A stretch of 55,366 bases of DNA from Alphaproteobacteria bacterium CG_4_10_14_0_8_um_filter_37_21 (GCA_002791835.1 PFNE01000045.1:1-55366), one strand, 5' to 3'; shown: positions 17,956 through 27,617, counted from the stretch's first letter. The notes: generated from the letters alone by a model not told the origin. A program made the numbers and translations.

Positions 17956-18881
17956 ATTTTATCTTGATTAGCCTCGATACCTAATAGATTACGTGTAAAA
18001 TCAATACTTGTAAAGGGTTGAAGATCTTCTAAACTTTCTCCAACACTTAAAAAATAAATAGGCAGTTTATACTTATCAGCAATAGCAACAACAATACCGC
18101 CTTTTGCTGTACCATCTAACTTTGTCATCACAAGCCCATCTATCGTCACTGAATCAGAAAATTCGCGTGTTTGAAGCAATGCATTTTGCCCCGTGGTGGC
18201 GTCTAAAACTAATAAAGTATGGTGCGGTATTGTTTCATCTTTCTTTTTAAGAACACGAACAATTTTTTGCATTTCATCCATAAGATTTTTTTTATTATGT
18301 AACCGACCGGCTGTATCAATTAACAACACATCTGCATTAGCTGCTGTAGATTTTTCTAAAGCATCATAGGCAAGGGCTGCAGAATCTGCACCTTCCTTAG
18401 CACTATACAACTTAAAACCTGCACGTTCAGACCAAATTTCAAGCTGTTCTTTTGCTGCTGCACGAAATGTATCACATGCAGCTACGTGAACCGTCTTTCC
18501 TTGTGCTTTAAAATAATGTGCAATTTTTGCAACTGTTGTGGTTTTTCCTGCACCGTTTACACCAACAACCAAAATAACATGTGGGCTGTGCGCCTGTACT
18601 TCCAATTTTTTTGCAACAGGATCTAACGCTACGCTTAAACGCTGCGCCAACCATTCCCTAAGTTCTAGTTCTGAAATATCTTGATCTAATTTCTCTTTTG
18701 CTAAAGAATTCCTAATATGGCGGGCGGTTGTGATACCAAGATCGGCCATAATCATGGTTTCTTCTAATTGATCTAAGCTTTCTTCGTCTAATCTTCTATG
18801 TGTTAAAACAAAGTTTAAATTTTCAGAAATTTTATCCGATGACTTCTTTAAGCTACTTTTTAGTTTACCCCATAGACTCAT
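17922..18881 (-). CDS. ftsY: Signal recognition particle receptor FtsY
   Basis: FtsY is the membrane-associated GTPase that receives SRP-ribosome complexes for co-translational insertion of membrane proteins. The 319 residues hold a short N-terminal region and four-helix N domain (about 1-90), then the G domain: P-loop VVGVNGAGKTTTVAKIA, CDTFRAAAKEQLEIW, LLIDTAGRLHNKKNLMDEM, and TKLDGTAKGG, ending in FLSVGESLEDLQPF. The acidic A domain of the E. coli protein is absent, as in many alphaproteobacteria. It follows the 119-residue membrane protein by 67 bases and overlaps amn. Confidence 0.97.
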   Translation of the reverse strand: MSLWGKLKSSLKKSSDKISENLNFVLTHRRLDEESLDQLEETMIMADLGITTARHIRNSLAKEKLDQDISELELREWLAQRLSVALDPVAKKLEVQAHSPHVILVVGVNGAGKTTTVAKIAHYFKAQGKTVHVAACDTFRAAAKEQLEIWSERAGFKLYSAKEGADSAALAYDALEKSTAANADVLLIDTAGRLHNKKNLMDEMQKIVRVLKKKDETIPHHTLLVLDATTGQNALLQTREFSDSVTIDGLVMTKLDGTAKGGIVVAIADKYKLPIYFLSVGESLEDLQPFTSIDFTRNLLGIEANQDKICPIGPLLTNV

Positions 18882-18948
18882 TAGGAAATTGTCCGTTACA
18901 TAGAAACACTTTAAGTTTAAGTCTTAATGTACGCTTTAGCAAGCTGAA

Positions 18949-19308
18949 TTATGATTTATCTTGAACCGATTCTGGCATATATTTCAGTGCACCCAATAAC
19001 ACAAAATCTTGTATATCATTTTTTCTATATTTTAACCCCACCTCCTGCCCTTTAAAGGGGGAGGATGAATCGCTTCTAAACAATCTGACTTTATGTTTTG
19101 CAGTATCTGTTTTTGCCATATATTCTATCGTATACATAAAATTACGGTCTCTGATTTCTTTCACATATGTTATTTTGCCCGTTGTATGGTGCCACAAATT
19201 ACGCTCGTATACTGAAAACATATGCAAAACAAACACAATAATGGCAATAGCACAAAAAAAACAAAGGACCCCATGGTCTTTAACACGCACAAAAAACCTA
19301 CACATCAT
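18949..19308 (-). CDS. Small membrane protein, DUF3592-like
   Basis: A 119-residue protein with one hydrophobic segment (about 15-34), followed by an outward-facing domain starting LWHHTTGKITYVKEI and containing FMYTIEYMAKTD and GQEVGLKYRKND. This pattern (Trp before a short beta domain that carries a G-x-I strand, after one membrane helix) recalls DUF3592 proteins, whose role is unknown. The ATG overlaps the fliI stop by 4 bases, so it is co-translated with fliI; a link to flagellar export is only suggested by position. Confidence 0.6.
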   Translation of the reverse strand: MMCRFFVRVKDHGVLCFFCAIAIIVFVLHMFSVYERNLWHHTTGKITYVKEIRDRNFMYTIEYMAKTDTAKHKVRLFRSDSSSPFKGQEVGLKYRKNDIQDFVLLGALKYMPESVQDKS

Positions 19309-20645
19309 AAAGGTTCACCAAGCACTTTAGACAGTTTATCGAAAGAAGATGCCAACGTATCGCCATCATCAAAACTTTGTGATGTAAATTTATCCAAATC
19401 CTCTATCTTGCTAACAGCCTCGTCCACAACGGTGCTTGATCCCTTTTTATAAGCACCAATGCGAATCATGTCAGCCATATCATTATACGTTGCAAGTATG
19501 CCGCGCGCTTTTGAAACAACTTTGCGTTCCGCACCGTCATGACAACCAGGCACTGTACGTGAAATACTATTTAATATATTAATCGCAGGATAATGATTAC
19601 GTGCTGCAATAGAACGGTCTAAAACAATATGGCCATCTAAAATACCCCGCACAGCATCTGCAACAGGTTCGTTATGATCATCCCCATCCACAAGAACTGT
19701 AAAAACTGCCGTGATATACCCTGTTTGAAGACCTTCATGCTGTGGGCCAGGGCCAGCACGCTCTAATAATTTTGGAAGTTCAGCAAAAACACTTGGTGTA
19801 TAGCCTTTGCTTGCGGGCGGCTCACCGCAAGAAAGCCCTATTTCACGCTGTGCCATCGCAAAACGTGTAACACTATCCATAACACAAAGTACTGATTTTC
19901 CTTGATTTCGAAAATATTCAGCAACGGTCATAGCAGTATAAGCCGCTTGTTTGCGCATTAAGGCTGTTTCATCAGAAGTTGATACCACTAGAACACATTT
20001 TTTTAAATTATCACGACCCACTGCTTTTTCTATAAAATCATGCAATTCACGACCACGCTCACCAATTAGCCCTATGACGACGACATCACATTGCGCGTAT
20101 TTTATCATCATAGAAAGCAGCATGGTTTTACCAACACCTGATCCTGCAAAAATGCCCATACGTTGCCCCTTACACATGGTCAAAAACGTATTAATAGCAC
20201 GAACACCTGTATCTATTCTCTCCTCTACAGGTGCACGCTTATGTGCAGGTGGGGGCGATGCTTTTAAGGGCATCGGCAAATCACCTTTTTTCAGCGGCCC
20301 TTTTTCATCAAACGCTTCACCAAGACCGTTTATAATACGACCACACCAAGAATTATCAGGGTAAATATAAGCCCCTTCTTCATCACTCATCACAACCCGG
20401 CACCCAGGCCTTATTTGTGCAAGATCACCAAATACCATTAATTGTGCTGAATTACCACAAAAACCGACAACCTCAGCATCGATATAATGTTCATCTAAAC
20501 CTTCAATAGAACAGCGTGCACCCACACACATGGTTCTTGTACTCATAGCAACCGTTACACTTAACCCTGACAAAGACGTAACTTCTCCATAAATCTGATA
20601 GGAGTGCATATGTTCTATTTCTTGCAAGGCATCATCTAGGTTCAT
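19305..20645 (-). CDS. fliI: Flagellum-specific ATPase FliI
   Basis: FliI is the export ATPase that helps unload substrates into the flagellar type III secretion gate. About 446 residues from the ATG at 20645. It carries the P-loop MGIFAGSGVGKTMLLSMM, the segment IGLIGERGRELHDFI, Walker B in VLCVMDSVTRFAMAQREIGL, and the conserved GEPPASKGYTPSVFAELPKLLERAG. The frame can be extended 12 codons upstream, but the ATG at 20645 overlaps the stop of the preceding hydrolase gene (ATGA), which supports it as the start. It is separated by 12 kb from its partner fliH and sits in an operon with lipase-like genes. Confidence 0.95.
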   Translation of the reverse strand: MNLDDALQEIEHMHSYQIYGEVTSLSGLSVTVAMSTRTMCVGARCSIEGLDEHYIDAEVVGFCGNSAQLMVFGDLAQIRPGCRVVMSDEEGAYIYPDNSWCGRIINGLGEAFDEKGPLKKGDLPMPLKASPPPAHKRAPVEERIDTGVRAINTFLTMCKGQRMGIFAGSGVGKTMLLSMMIKYAQCDVVVIGLIGERGRELHDFIEKAVGRDNLKKCVLVVSTSDETALMRKQAAYTAMTVAEYFRNQGKSVLCVMDSVTRFAMAQREIGLSCGEPPASKGYTPSVFAELPKLLERAGPGPQHEGLQTGYITAVFTVLVDGDDHNEPVADAVRGILDGHIVLDRSIAARNHYPAINILNSISRTVPGCHDGAERKVVSKARGILATYNDMADMIRIGAYKKGSSTVVDEAVSKIEDLDKFTSQSFDDGDTLASSFDKLSKVLGEPL

Positions 20646-21592
20646 TTTTTTAGTAAACTTTCTTTTATCCAATCGATACACCCAGGCACCTCCGGGAAGA
20701 TTTTTCCAAACAGCATAAACGGATGCACAACACCAGGTACAACATTTTGTACAGCATCAACGCCTTCATTTTTAAGCTTTGCGCAAAATTCTGCTTGTTC
20801 ATCTGCCAGTGGATCAAGCTGTGCTGTTAGCATATAGGTAGTGGGGAACTTATTTAAATGTGGATATAACATGGGGGACGCTAAATAGTTCTTTTTATGC
20901 TTGGCGTCAACTACATAGTAATCTACATACATGCGTGTCATGTCTTTTGTAAGACCATATCCTGTGCCATAGGTTTCATAAGATTTTTGCGAAAGTGAAA
21001 AGTCAAAGGATGGATAAATACCCACATATGCATCAGGAATTGGGTGCTGATTATCGACAAGATAACAAATAGATGCTGCTGCGATATTACCCCCACCACT
21101 ATCACCCATTAGAAAAACAGATAAAAAATCATTCTCTTTTTGAAAAGTATTTTTAACCCAAAGATAAACATCCACAGCGTCATACATACCTGCAGGGAAT
21201 GGGTTTTCAGGGGCCAATCCGTATTCAACAGATAATACGGCCATCCCTGTACGATTTGCCATATCACGCACATGCGTATCATACGTGTCAATACTACCGC
21301 GACACCAACCGCCCCCATGTAGATATATTATAATTTTTTTTGCATCTGACGCTGGTAAATAAAAACGTGTCTTAATAGGATTTTTGTGCTTACTAGACTC
21401 TACATAAAAGTCTTCTACATAAAAAACATCTTGATGCGCCCGCCCAAACATCCCAACAGACTTTGCAAAATCTTGCCGCAAATCCTCAATGGGTGTGTTT
21501 AATACATTCCTATCTGGTGCAAATTTTAATGCATTTAAAAAATTTTGTGTATAGTCTGGAATTTTCACGATACGTTTAATATCTAAGGGCAC
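20642..21592 (-). CDS. Alpha/beta hydrolase of the hormone-sensitive lipase (HSL) group
   Basis: A 316-residue esterase or lipase. It has the oxyanion-hole motif IIYLHGGGWCRGS, the nucleophile elbow FLMGDSGGGNIAA, the catalytic Asp region AQLDPLADEQ and the His in VVPGVVHPFML, a full HSL-type triad. There is no signal peptide, so it is probably cytoplasmic. Start is GTG (21592). It lies 68 bases after the patatin gene and overlaps fliI by 4 bases, forming a patatin-hydrolase-fliI unit. The substrate is unknown; lipid or ester breakdown is the reasonable guess. Confidence 0.85.
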   Translation of the reverse strand: MPLDIKRIVKIPDYTQNFLNALKFAPDRNVLNTPIEDLRQDFAKSVGMFGRAHQDVFYVEDFYVESSKHKNPIKTRFYLPASDAKKIIIYLHGGGWCRGSIDTYDTHVRDMANRTGMAVLSVEYGLAPENPFPAGMYDAVDVYLWVKNTFQKENDFLSVFLMGDSGGGNIAAASICYLVDNQHPIPDAYVGIYPSFDFSLSQKSYETYGTGYGLTKDMTRMYVDYYVVDAKHKKNYLASPMLYPHLNKFPTTYMLTAQLDPLADEQAEFCAKLKNEGVDAVQNVVPGVVHPFMLFGKIFPEVPGCIDWIKESLLKK

Positions 21593-21660
21593 TTACTTTT
21601 AGTATCACAAAAAAACAGTTAACAGAACACTAACAGACCTTCATGATATGATTATATTGA

Positions 21661-22701
21661 CTAAACAAAATCTTTAAACAAATCATGATTCATGGTATCA
21701 CGGGGTTTACCTACACTGTCGCCGTGATTTTGTATCCAGTCCTCAGCAGCCTGACGCCCAGCCACTTTCAAGGCTGAAATAAAATCCCATTTTGGATTTA
21801 AAGCACTAGACAATTTTAAATCTTTAAACGTCTCCTCAGATTTAATAACATGCATATTAAAACGCGTTAAGGCACCCTCTTTAACCAATCCTTTATCTAT
21901 CAAATTCGAAATAAAATAGATGGCGCGCATTTCACGGACTAAACACCCGTTATACGTAATTTCTTTTAAACGATCCACAATATCTGCTTTTGTTGTGGGA
22001 ATTTCATCACAATATGTTTTTGTTAATTGCACAACAATAACATCTGTTGCATCTAAGTCCATTAACGGATAAATAGCTGGGTTTGCAATAAAACCCCCAT
22101 CCCAGTAAGCTTCACCATCAACCTCTACCGTGTGAAACAAATGCGGCAAACATGCAGAGGCCATTAACACATCGGCTGACATATCTTTATTAGAAAAAAT
22201 CTTTACTTTGCCACTTTTTACATGTGTTGCCGCTAAAAATATACGCCGGGCCGTATCCTGTTGAAATACTTTGTAATCAAAAAAGTCCTTTAAAAAGTCA
22301 AAGAAAGGGTTTTCGTTATCTGGATTCAACTGTTCTGGGGACGCGAACATCAGCATAAAATTCATCATTTTACCCATAATGTCATTATTAATGCCATAAA
22401 GCTTTTGGGCAGAGTTTAAAAAGTCTGGATCAATTTCATGAACTGCAGGTAGTCCCTTCATGTTAGCAGACATATCTGAAATGGCACGCCAATATGCATC
22501 CATTTTATCACGGCCACCTTGGTTGCCACCTTCCAATAGCCCTTGCACTACACTGGCAGCATTCATGCCCCCCGCACTGGTGCCGGACACCCCCATAATT
22601 TCAAAACGGCCATCTTCAAGCAATTTATCCATCACACCCCACGCAAAGGCACCATGTGCCCCTCCACCCTGCAATGCAATTGATATCTTCTTTTTTTTCA
22701 T
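21661..22701 (-). CDS. Patatin-like phospholipase
   Basis: A 346-residue patatin-domain lipid acyl hydrolase. It shows the oxyanion glycine-rich motif ALQGGGAHGAFAWG, the nucleophile elbow MGVSGTSAGGMNAA, and the catalytic Asp in AYWDGGFIANPA, so the Ser-Asp dyad is intact. No signal peptide is visible. Patatins in intracellular bacteria are often effectors that act on host membranes, but others handle the cell's own lipids, and the sequence does not decide between these. It is the first gene of the run into the HSL hydrolase, fliI, the small membrane protein, ftsY and amn. Confidence 0.9.
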   Translation of the reverse strand: MKKKKISIALQGGGAHGAFAWGVMDKLLEDGRFEIMGVSGTSAGGMNAASVVQGLLEGGNQGGRDKMDAYWRAISDMSANMKGLPAVHEIDPDFLNSAQKLYGINNDIMGKMMNFMLMFASPEQLNPDNENPFFDFLKDFFDYKVFQQDTARRIFLAATHVKSGKVKIFSNKDMSADVLMASACLPHLFHTVEVDGEAYWDGGFIANPAIYPLMDLDATDVIVVQLTKTYCDEIPTTKADIVDRLKEITYNGCLVREMRAIYFISNLIDKGLVKEGALTRFNMHVIKSEETFKDLKLSSALNPKWDFISALKVAGRQAAEDWIQNHGDSVGKPRDTMNHDLFKDFV

Positions 22702-22889
22702 AATTTATACAAAACGATAGCGCTCTATATACATTCTGGCATAACTTTATTAAGTTTTTATTAATAACTGATGCGTCTTGTGAATCTTTTATGGGCTAGG
22801 TAGCAAAAAAACATTAAGAATAAAAAAATAGATTGAAAAAAGTTTCTTATGTGTGGCTATATACAATTAGTATATTAAAAATATATTTC

Positions 22890-23609
22890 ATGAAATTTGA
22901 TCCAAATATTATTGTACAAGGTACTTTCATAAAACGTTATAAGCGCTTCTTTGTTGATATTAAATTAGCAGATGGTCATGTGCTGACGGCGCACTGCCCC
23001 AATACAGGGTCAATGAAGGGGCTTTTAATAGAAGGCGCTGAATGCGTTTTAACAAAATCTGATAATCCCAAACGCAAACTGCAGTACACATGGCAATTTA
23101 TAAACTTAGGCAGCACAGACCAACCGCTTTGGATTAGCATTAATACACATTTAGACAATGCGTTAGTTGAAGAAGCACTTGATAGTAAAATCATACAAAA
23201 TATTAATCAGTACCCTTCTATCAACAGGGAAGTGAAAATTAGCGATTACTCGCGCTGTGATTTTTATTTAACAGGAAGTGATCATGAACCACCCTGTTTT
23301 TTAGAGGTTAAGCATGTTCATATGAAGATAGATGGTATTGCCGCTTTCCCAGATAGCGTGACAACACGCGGACAAAAGCACCTAACAGAACTGATGAACG
23401 TCAAAAAAGATGGCCTTCGTGCGGTTATCATCTATGTTGTCAACAGAAATGATACCACAGCATTTAGACCAGCACATGAATATGACCCAGATTATGCCGC
23501 ACTTTTTAAAGAAAGCACTTCTTGCGGTGTGGAGCATTACGCCTATCAATGTGATATAACTGGAAACAGCATTCACATAACAGATAGTCTACCAGTATTG
23601 CACACATAA
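22890..23609 (+). CDS. sfsA: SfsA family protein (sugar fermentation stimulation homologue)
   Basis: SfsA proteins are nuclease-like, DNA-binding proteins of unclear physiological role. About 239 residues from the ATG at 22890. Diagnostic stretches are KRYKRFFVDIKLADG, HCPNTGSMKGLL, LVEEALDSKII, CFLEVKHVHMK and FPDSVTTRGQKHLTEL, the last two holding the PD-(D/E)XK-like residues. The frame extends 19 codons upstream to a TTG, but family members start near this ATG. No strong Shine-Dalgarno sequence is seen at either site. It is monocistronic. Confidence 0.9.
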   Translation: MKFDPNIIVQGTFIKRYKRFFVDIKLADGHVLTAHCPNTGSMKGLLIEGAECVLTKSDNPKRKLQYTWQFINLGSTDQPLWISINTHLDNALVEEALDSKIIQNINQYPSINREVKISDYSRCDFYLTGSDHEPPCFLEVKHVHMKIDGIAAFPDSVTTRGQKHLTELMNVKKDGLRAVIIYVVNRNDTTAFRPAHEYDPDYAALFKESTSCGVEHYAYQCDITGNSIHITDSLPVLHT

Positions 23610-23713
23610 AACTGCCAAAATAATTCTATATTAGCGTATGATACTGTTTTACTTGGTCTGCCCAACCAAATAGTTTAAAATACACATAATACCATATTCT
23701 AAAATAGCATTTT

Positions 23714-24901
23714 ATGACTGATTTTTCGTTTAACTACAAAACATTTCCGCACACAAAAGCACGTATTGGAAAACTAGAAACACCCCACGGCACAATAGAA
23801 ACACCAGCATTTATTTTTTGCGCCACGAAAGCAGCTATTAAGGGTGTGTCACCAAAACAAATGCGCGATGCTGGTACACAAATCATCTTATCTAACACCT
23901 ACCACCTCATGCTGCAACCAGGTGGCGAAACAGTCCATAAATTAGGCGGCCTGCAAAAGATGACTGGCTGGAATGGCCCCATGTTAACAGATTCTGGTGG
24001 CTTTCAAATTTTTAGCCTTGGCCATGGATCCGTTAGTTCTGAAATAAAAGGAAAACGTGATTCTAAACATCCCAAAACCATGCTAAAAGTAACTGAGGAA
24101 GGCGCTAAATTTAAGTCTTATACTGATGGCAGCATACACCTTTTAACACCTGAAATAGCAATTCAAACACAAGTAAATTTAGGCGCTGATCTTATTGTTG
24201 TGTTGGACGAATGTACACCCTTTCATGTTGATAAATCTTACACGCGTGCATCCATGAACTTATCGCATAGATGGGCTGTTAGATCTGCCACAGAATTTAA
24301 CCGTATTACACGCGGCGATCAGCGGTTATATGGCATTGTTCAAGGTGGGGTGTATCAAGATCTTAGAACACAGGCATGTGATTTTTTAAATAGCCAGCCA
24401 TTTTTTGGGCACGCCGTAGGCGGCTCTCTCGGTGCTTCACAAGAACAAATGTACGACATTGTATCCTATACAATGGAAAAGTTATGCGATGAACGCCCTG
24501 TGCATTTGCTGGGTATTGGGGGCATTCGTGATATTTATGAAGGTGTGCAACAAGGTATAGATACATTCGACTGTGTGCACCCTACCCGTTTAGCGCGCCA
24601 TGGTGGTGCCTTAGTGCGTCCTTGTCATAATCATGGCAAAGCAAAAGAACATATTAACTTAAAAAATGCCGCCTATACCTTAGATACTTCACCAATAGAG
24701 CCTGACTGTGATTGTGAAACATGTAAGAACTACTCTAAGGGGTATATTCAGCATCTTTTAAAAGCAAAAGAACTATTGGCTTTAACCCTTATTTCTATCC
24801 ACAATATTGCATTTATGAACCGATATTTAAAAGCAATTAGGAAGGCCATTGAAAGCAATACACTTGAACAGCTAAAAAAAGATTGGGTGCAAACCCCCTA
24901 A
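23714..24901 (+). CDS. tgt: Queuine/preQ1 tRNA-ribosyltransferase
   Basis: TGT exchanges guanine-34 for preQ1 in tRNAs for Asp, Asn, His and Tyr, the key step to queuosine. The 395 residues include the catalytic Asp in MLTDSGGFQIFSLG, substrate-pocket residues in VVLDECTPFHVDKSYTRASM, YGIVQGGVYQDLR, a second catalytic Asp region TFDCVHPTRLARHGGA, and the zinc site CDCETC with the distant His in LISIHN. Length is normal. Other queuosine genes are not in the window. Confidence 0.96.
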   Translation: MTDFSFNYKTFPHTKARIGKLETPHGTIETPAFIFCATKAAIKGVSPKQMRDAGTQIILSNTYHLMLQPGGETVHKLGGLQKMTGWNGPMLTDSGGFQIFSLGHGSVSSEIKGKRDSKHPKTMLKVTEEGAKFKSYTDGSIHLLTPEIAIQTQVNLGADLIVVLDECTPFHVDKSYTRASMNLSHRWAVRSATEFNRITRGDQRLYGIVQGGVYQDLRTQACDFLNSQPFFGHAVGGSLGASQEQMYDIVSYTMEKLCDERPVHLLGIGGIRDIYEGVQQGIDTFDCVHPTRLARHGGALVRPCHNHGKAKEHINLKNAAYTLDTSPIEPDCDCETCKNYSKGYIQHLLKAKELLALTLISIHNIAFMNRYLKAIRKAIESNTLEQLKKDWVQTP

Positions 24902-24985
24902 ATAAGAACTGTCAATATTAACGATTTATTAACACACATCTGCTTACCATATAGAAAAGAACAATTATTTATATGGGGGCATGTT

Positions 24986-25714
24986 ATGTCTGTTCAGAAA
25001 AAAATACTACCACTTTTAAGCATTTTAATTTTAACACAAAATGAAGGACGAGCAAGTTGGTGGGAGGAAGGCCTTGAAGCTGCAAAGGGGGCAATAGAAA
25101 AGAACAAAGACAAGGTGGGAGCTCTTGTAGGGCCAGGATCGCAGGCACTGCAGGCAGGTGCCACAGGTGCGTTTAAAGGCGGCAGTTTCCAGGACTTTAC
25201 AACAAATGCCCAAGCTGGTTTTGAAACAGGACAAAAGCAAGATGAAGCGTTAAAAAAGGCAACAGAATTTTATGCGTTACAAGACTCAACTTTTGCGCAA
25301 AAAAATGCCATTCAAACTTTATACCAGCAACAAGAATATACAGCCGTCATCACAATTGTAGATCAAACTACTGATATTTTTACAATGCTCGCAAACACGT
25401 CCGATGCTGTTAAGAAAAAAAATGAACAAAAATTACAGCAAATGAGCCAAGCTTTTAATTACGTTAACGCCTCTAATATAGTATCTGTAACAAATTCTGT
25501 ATACACATTTGTAAAAGGGATAGCGCCGGCTGGTTCATCAACAAATTCTATGAGCGATGCCGATTTTAACAAAAAGGTTATTCAAGTCGTTGAGGCAAAA
25601 TATGGTGACATCCTAAAACAATTACAAAGTATGCTGCAAAATCAAGGATCACAAAACAATAATAACTTTACTCCACAATCACAAGCTTCAAACAACATGT
25701 TTATGGGCGGTTAA
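24986..25714 (+). CDS. Exported protein of unknown function, Gln/Asn-rich C-terminus
   Basis: No family recognised. The 242 residues begin with a signal peptide (hydrophobic about 8-18, then NEGRASWW). The mature part has an Ala/Gly-rich segment (about 35-75), a helical middle (about 80-210), and a Gln/Asn/Ser-rich tail with a run of four Asn, ending NMFMGG. A GGGGG stretch lies 5 bases before the ATG. It stands as a single gene, convergent with the YdcF-like gene with only 12 bases between the stops. The export signal and low-complexity tail suggest a periplasmic or secreted protein, possibly lineage-specific. Confidence 0.7.
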   Translation: MSVQKKILPLLSILILTQNEGRASWWEEGLEAAKGAIEKNKDKVGALVGPGSQALQAGATGAFKGGSFQDFTTNAQAGFETGQKQDEALKKATEFYALQDSTFAQKNAIQTLYQQQEYTAVITIVDQTTDIFTMLANTSDAVKKKNEQKLQQMSQAFNYVNASNIVSVTNSVYTFVKGIAPAGSSTNSMSDADFNKKVIQVVEAKYGDILKQLQSMLQNQGSQNNNNFTPQSQASNNMFMGG

Positions 25715-25726
25715 CTGTTAGTATTT

Positions 25727-26299
25727 CTAAAAAATAGATTGTTTTTCTGGATATTCTATACCCATTTCAAGCAGCGTCAGCTTTACGAACTCGCTAAAAT
25801 AGTAATATATGGCAGCATAAATTGGCATATCTGCAGAAATAGGGTGCGGAATAACCACTAAGTTTTCTGTTTTCAAGCGCATTTCTCTAAGTGCACGTGG
25901 CATATGAAAGGTGGTTGTCACAAGCCGTATAGATCGAATATTTTGATCACGCGCCCACTTGGAAACTTCTTCAGCATTTTCTTGTGTATTTTCTGCGCTA
26001 CCAAGCTGGACAGTGGACAAGTCAACAATACTAGAATGTGACACTTTTAAAAGTTTACGTTTTGTAACCCCTTTCGGAACGCCCGATACAAACAATAATT
26101 CCGCATGTCGTTTTTCAAACAAATCAAAAGCAGCTTGAACACGTTTGTTACCACCGGTAAACACAACAATGGCATCTGTTTTTTCCACAGACTTTGTGTC
26201 CTGTATTTTAGGAATCATGTTGTAAAATGATAAAAATTTTAAAGCTATCAGACCTAACAACAGAAAAGTAAAAATTTTAAATGCTGTTTTGCCTAGCAT
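25727..26299 (-). CDS. YdcF/ElyC-like DUF218 membrane protein
   Basis: About 190 residues from the ATG at 26299, which has AGGGA at Shine-Dalgarno distance; the frame continues upstream to a TTG inside surA, which is less likely. One N-terminal membrane segment (about 7-25) is followed by a DUF218 domain: TDAIVVFTGGNKRVQAAFDLF, ELLFVSGVPKG, NTQENAEEVSKWARD, and IRLVTTTFHMPRALREM. Relatives (ElyC, SanA, YdcF) are linked to envelope integrity and peptidoglycan or lipid-carrier use. Lying right after surA supports an envelope role. Confidence 0.85.
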   Translation of the reverse strand: MLGKTAFKIFTFLLLGLIALKFLSFYNMIPKIQDTKSVEKTDAIVVFTGGNKRVQAAFDLFEKRHAELLFVSGVPKGVTKRKLLKVSHSSIVDLSTVQLGSAENTQENAEEVSKWARDQNIRSIRLVTTTFHMPRALREMRLKTENLVVIPHPISADMPIYAAIYYYFSEFVKLTLLEMGIEYPEKQSIF

Positions 26300-26309
26300 T
26301 TTACGTCCC

Positions 26310-27596
26310 TTACTCTCCGTATGATACAAATTTAGTGTCGTGGTCTCCGCTTAAATGATTTGTAATAAATGTACGCGCCCTTAATTTATTTAAAAACATA
26401 GCAGCAGTCATATTTTTCTTTTGAAATTCCAACTGTTGCGTAATTTCTTTACGGGTCAAGGGTTGATATGGTTTAATTGCCTTTTTTGTAACATAAATTA
26501 ATTGAAAACCACCTTCTTGACGAATGGGTTTTAGTATATCACCCACTTTTGCTTGTTGTAACATAGCTGAAAATTCTTTTGACCCTGTACTTTCAATATC
26601 TAAAGCGTCAACAGTTTTAATTGCAAATCCCATTTCAGAAGACGATTTCATAAATTGTGAAACACTTGAAGATAACCGTAAAGCATCAATTTTTGCTTGA
26701 ACGCTATATTGTTGTTCATCATTCATATCTTCATCAAAAGGAACCAACACCACTTTGAATGATACCGTGGCGGCACCATTTTCTAACGCTTGTTTTTTAC
26801 TATTTAAACGTATAATTTGAACACCTTTTGGAATTTCAATAATACGAACATCTGAAGCTTTCATATTATTTAAAGCTGCTAGCAGATCTGATGACAAGTT
26901 TGCAGATGATAACCGCCCCAAATGTCCACCTTTTCTGGCTGTTGTACTTTGTGAGAATTGTTGCGCTAATGCATTGAATGAAGCGCCTGATTTTAATTGT
27001 TGAAGCATATCTTCAGCTTGTTTTTTTGCCTCAAAGCGTTTAGATGCATCTGTTGGGTATAAGACAATTTCAGATACATCAAAAAGAATATCAGATGCTT
27101 TTTCTGCATTCAAAATTTTATCGACTTCTTTTTCAGAAATATTAATACCACCAAGGCCGTAATTAACAACCGCATCCCAAGCAAGTTGTGCATATAAACG
27201 GTCTTCTAGTGACTTTATTGAAATATTATTTGATTTAAACATTTGCATCAACTGTTGATGGTTCATGTTATTTTGTGATGCAATATTGTGAACCGCTTGA
27301 TGAACATCTTTTTTAGATATCGTAACTTTACCATCTATAGCGGCTTTAAGCTGTAACTTCTCCACAATCATTGATTCTAAGATCTGAGCGCGCATTTTTT
27401 GACGCATTTGGGGCGTATCACTTTGATTAGATGTAAATAACACTAAGCGAATTCGGTCTTCTAAGTCTCTCTCCGTTATGGCCTTTTTATCTACAACAGC
27501 AATAATTTTGGCTTCATAACCAAAAGTTTGAACAGTGGATAACAAAGAAAGACAAAAGACACTTCCATAAGCAAGTAATTTAGGCATAAAATTCAT
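26310..27596 (-). CDS. surA: Periplasmic chaperone/peptidyl-prolyl isomerase SurA
   Basis: SurA escorts unfolded outer-membrane proteins through the periplasm. The 428 residues have a signal peptide (about 1-26, ending FGYEAK), a SurA N-terminal chaperone domain starting IIAVVDKKAITERDLEDRI, and a parvulin domain (about 175-275) with FSQSTTARKGGHLG, followed by a degenerate second parvulin-like region. Length fits. It is divergent from lptF, and the 95-base gap between them holds several repeats. Client candidates in this window include the porin at 36 kb. Confidence 0.9.
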   Translation of the reverse strand: MNFMPKLLAYGSVFCLSLLSTVQTFGYEAKIIAVVDKKAITERDLEDRIRLVLFTSNQSDTPQMRQKMRAQILESMIVEKLQLKAAIDGKVTISKKDVHQAVHNIASQNNMNHQQLMQMFKSNNISIKSLEDRLYAQLAWDAVVNYGLGGINISEKEVDKILNAEKASDILFDVSEIVLYPTDASKRFEAKKQAEDMLQQLKSGASFNALAQQFSQSTTARKGGHLGRLSSANLSSDLLAALNNMKASDVRIIEIPKGVQIIRLNSKKQALENGAATVSFKVVLVPFDEDMNDEQQYSVQAKIDALRLSSSVSQFMKSSSEMGFAIKTVDALDIESTGSKEFSAMLQQAKVGDILKPIRQEGGFQLIYVTKKAIKPYQPLTRKEITQQLEFQKKNMTAAMFLNKLRARTFITNHLSGDHDTKFVSYGE

Positions 27597-27617
27597 TTAG
27601 TTCAAAAGCATTACAGT

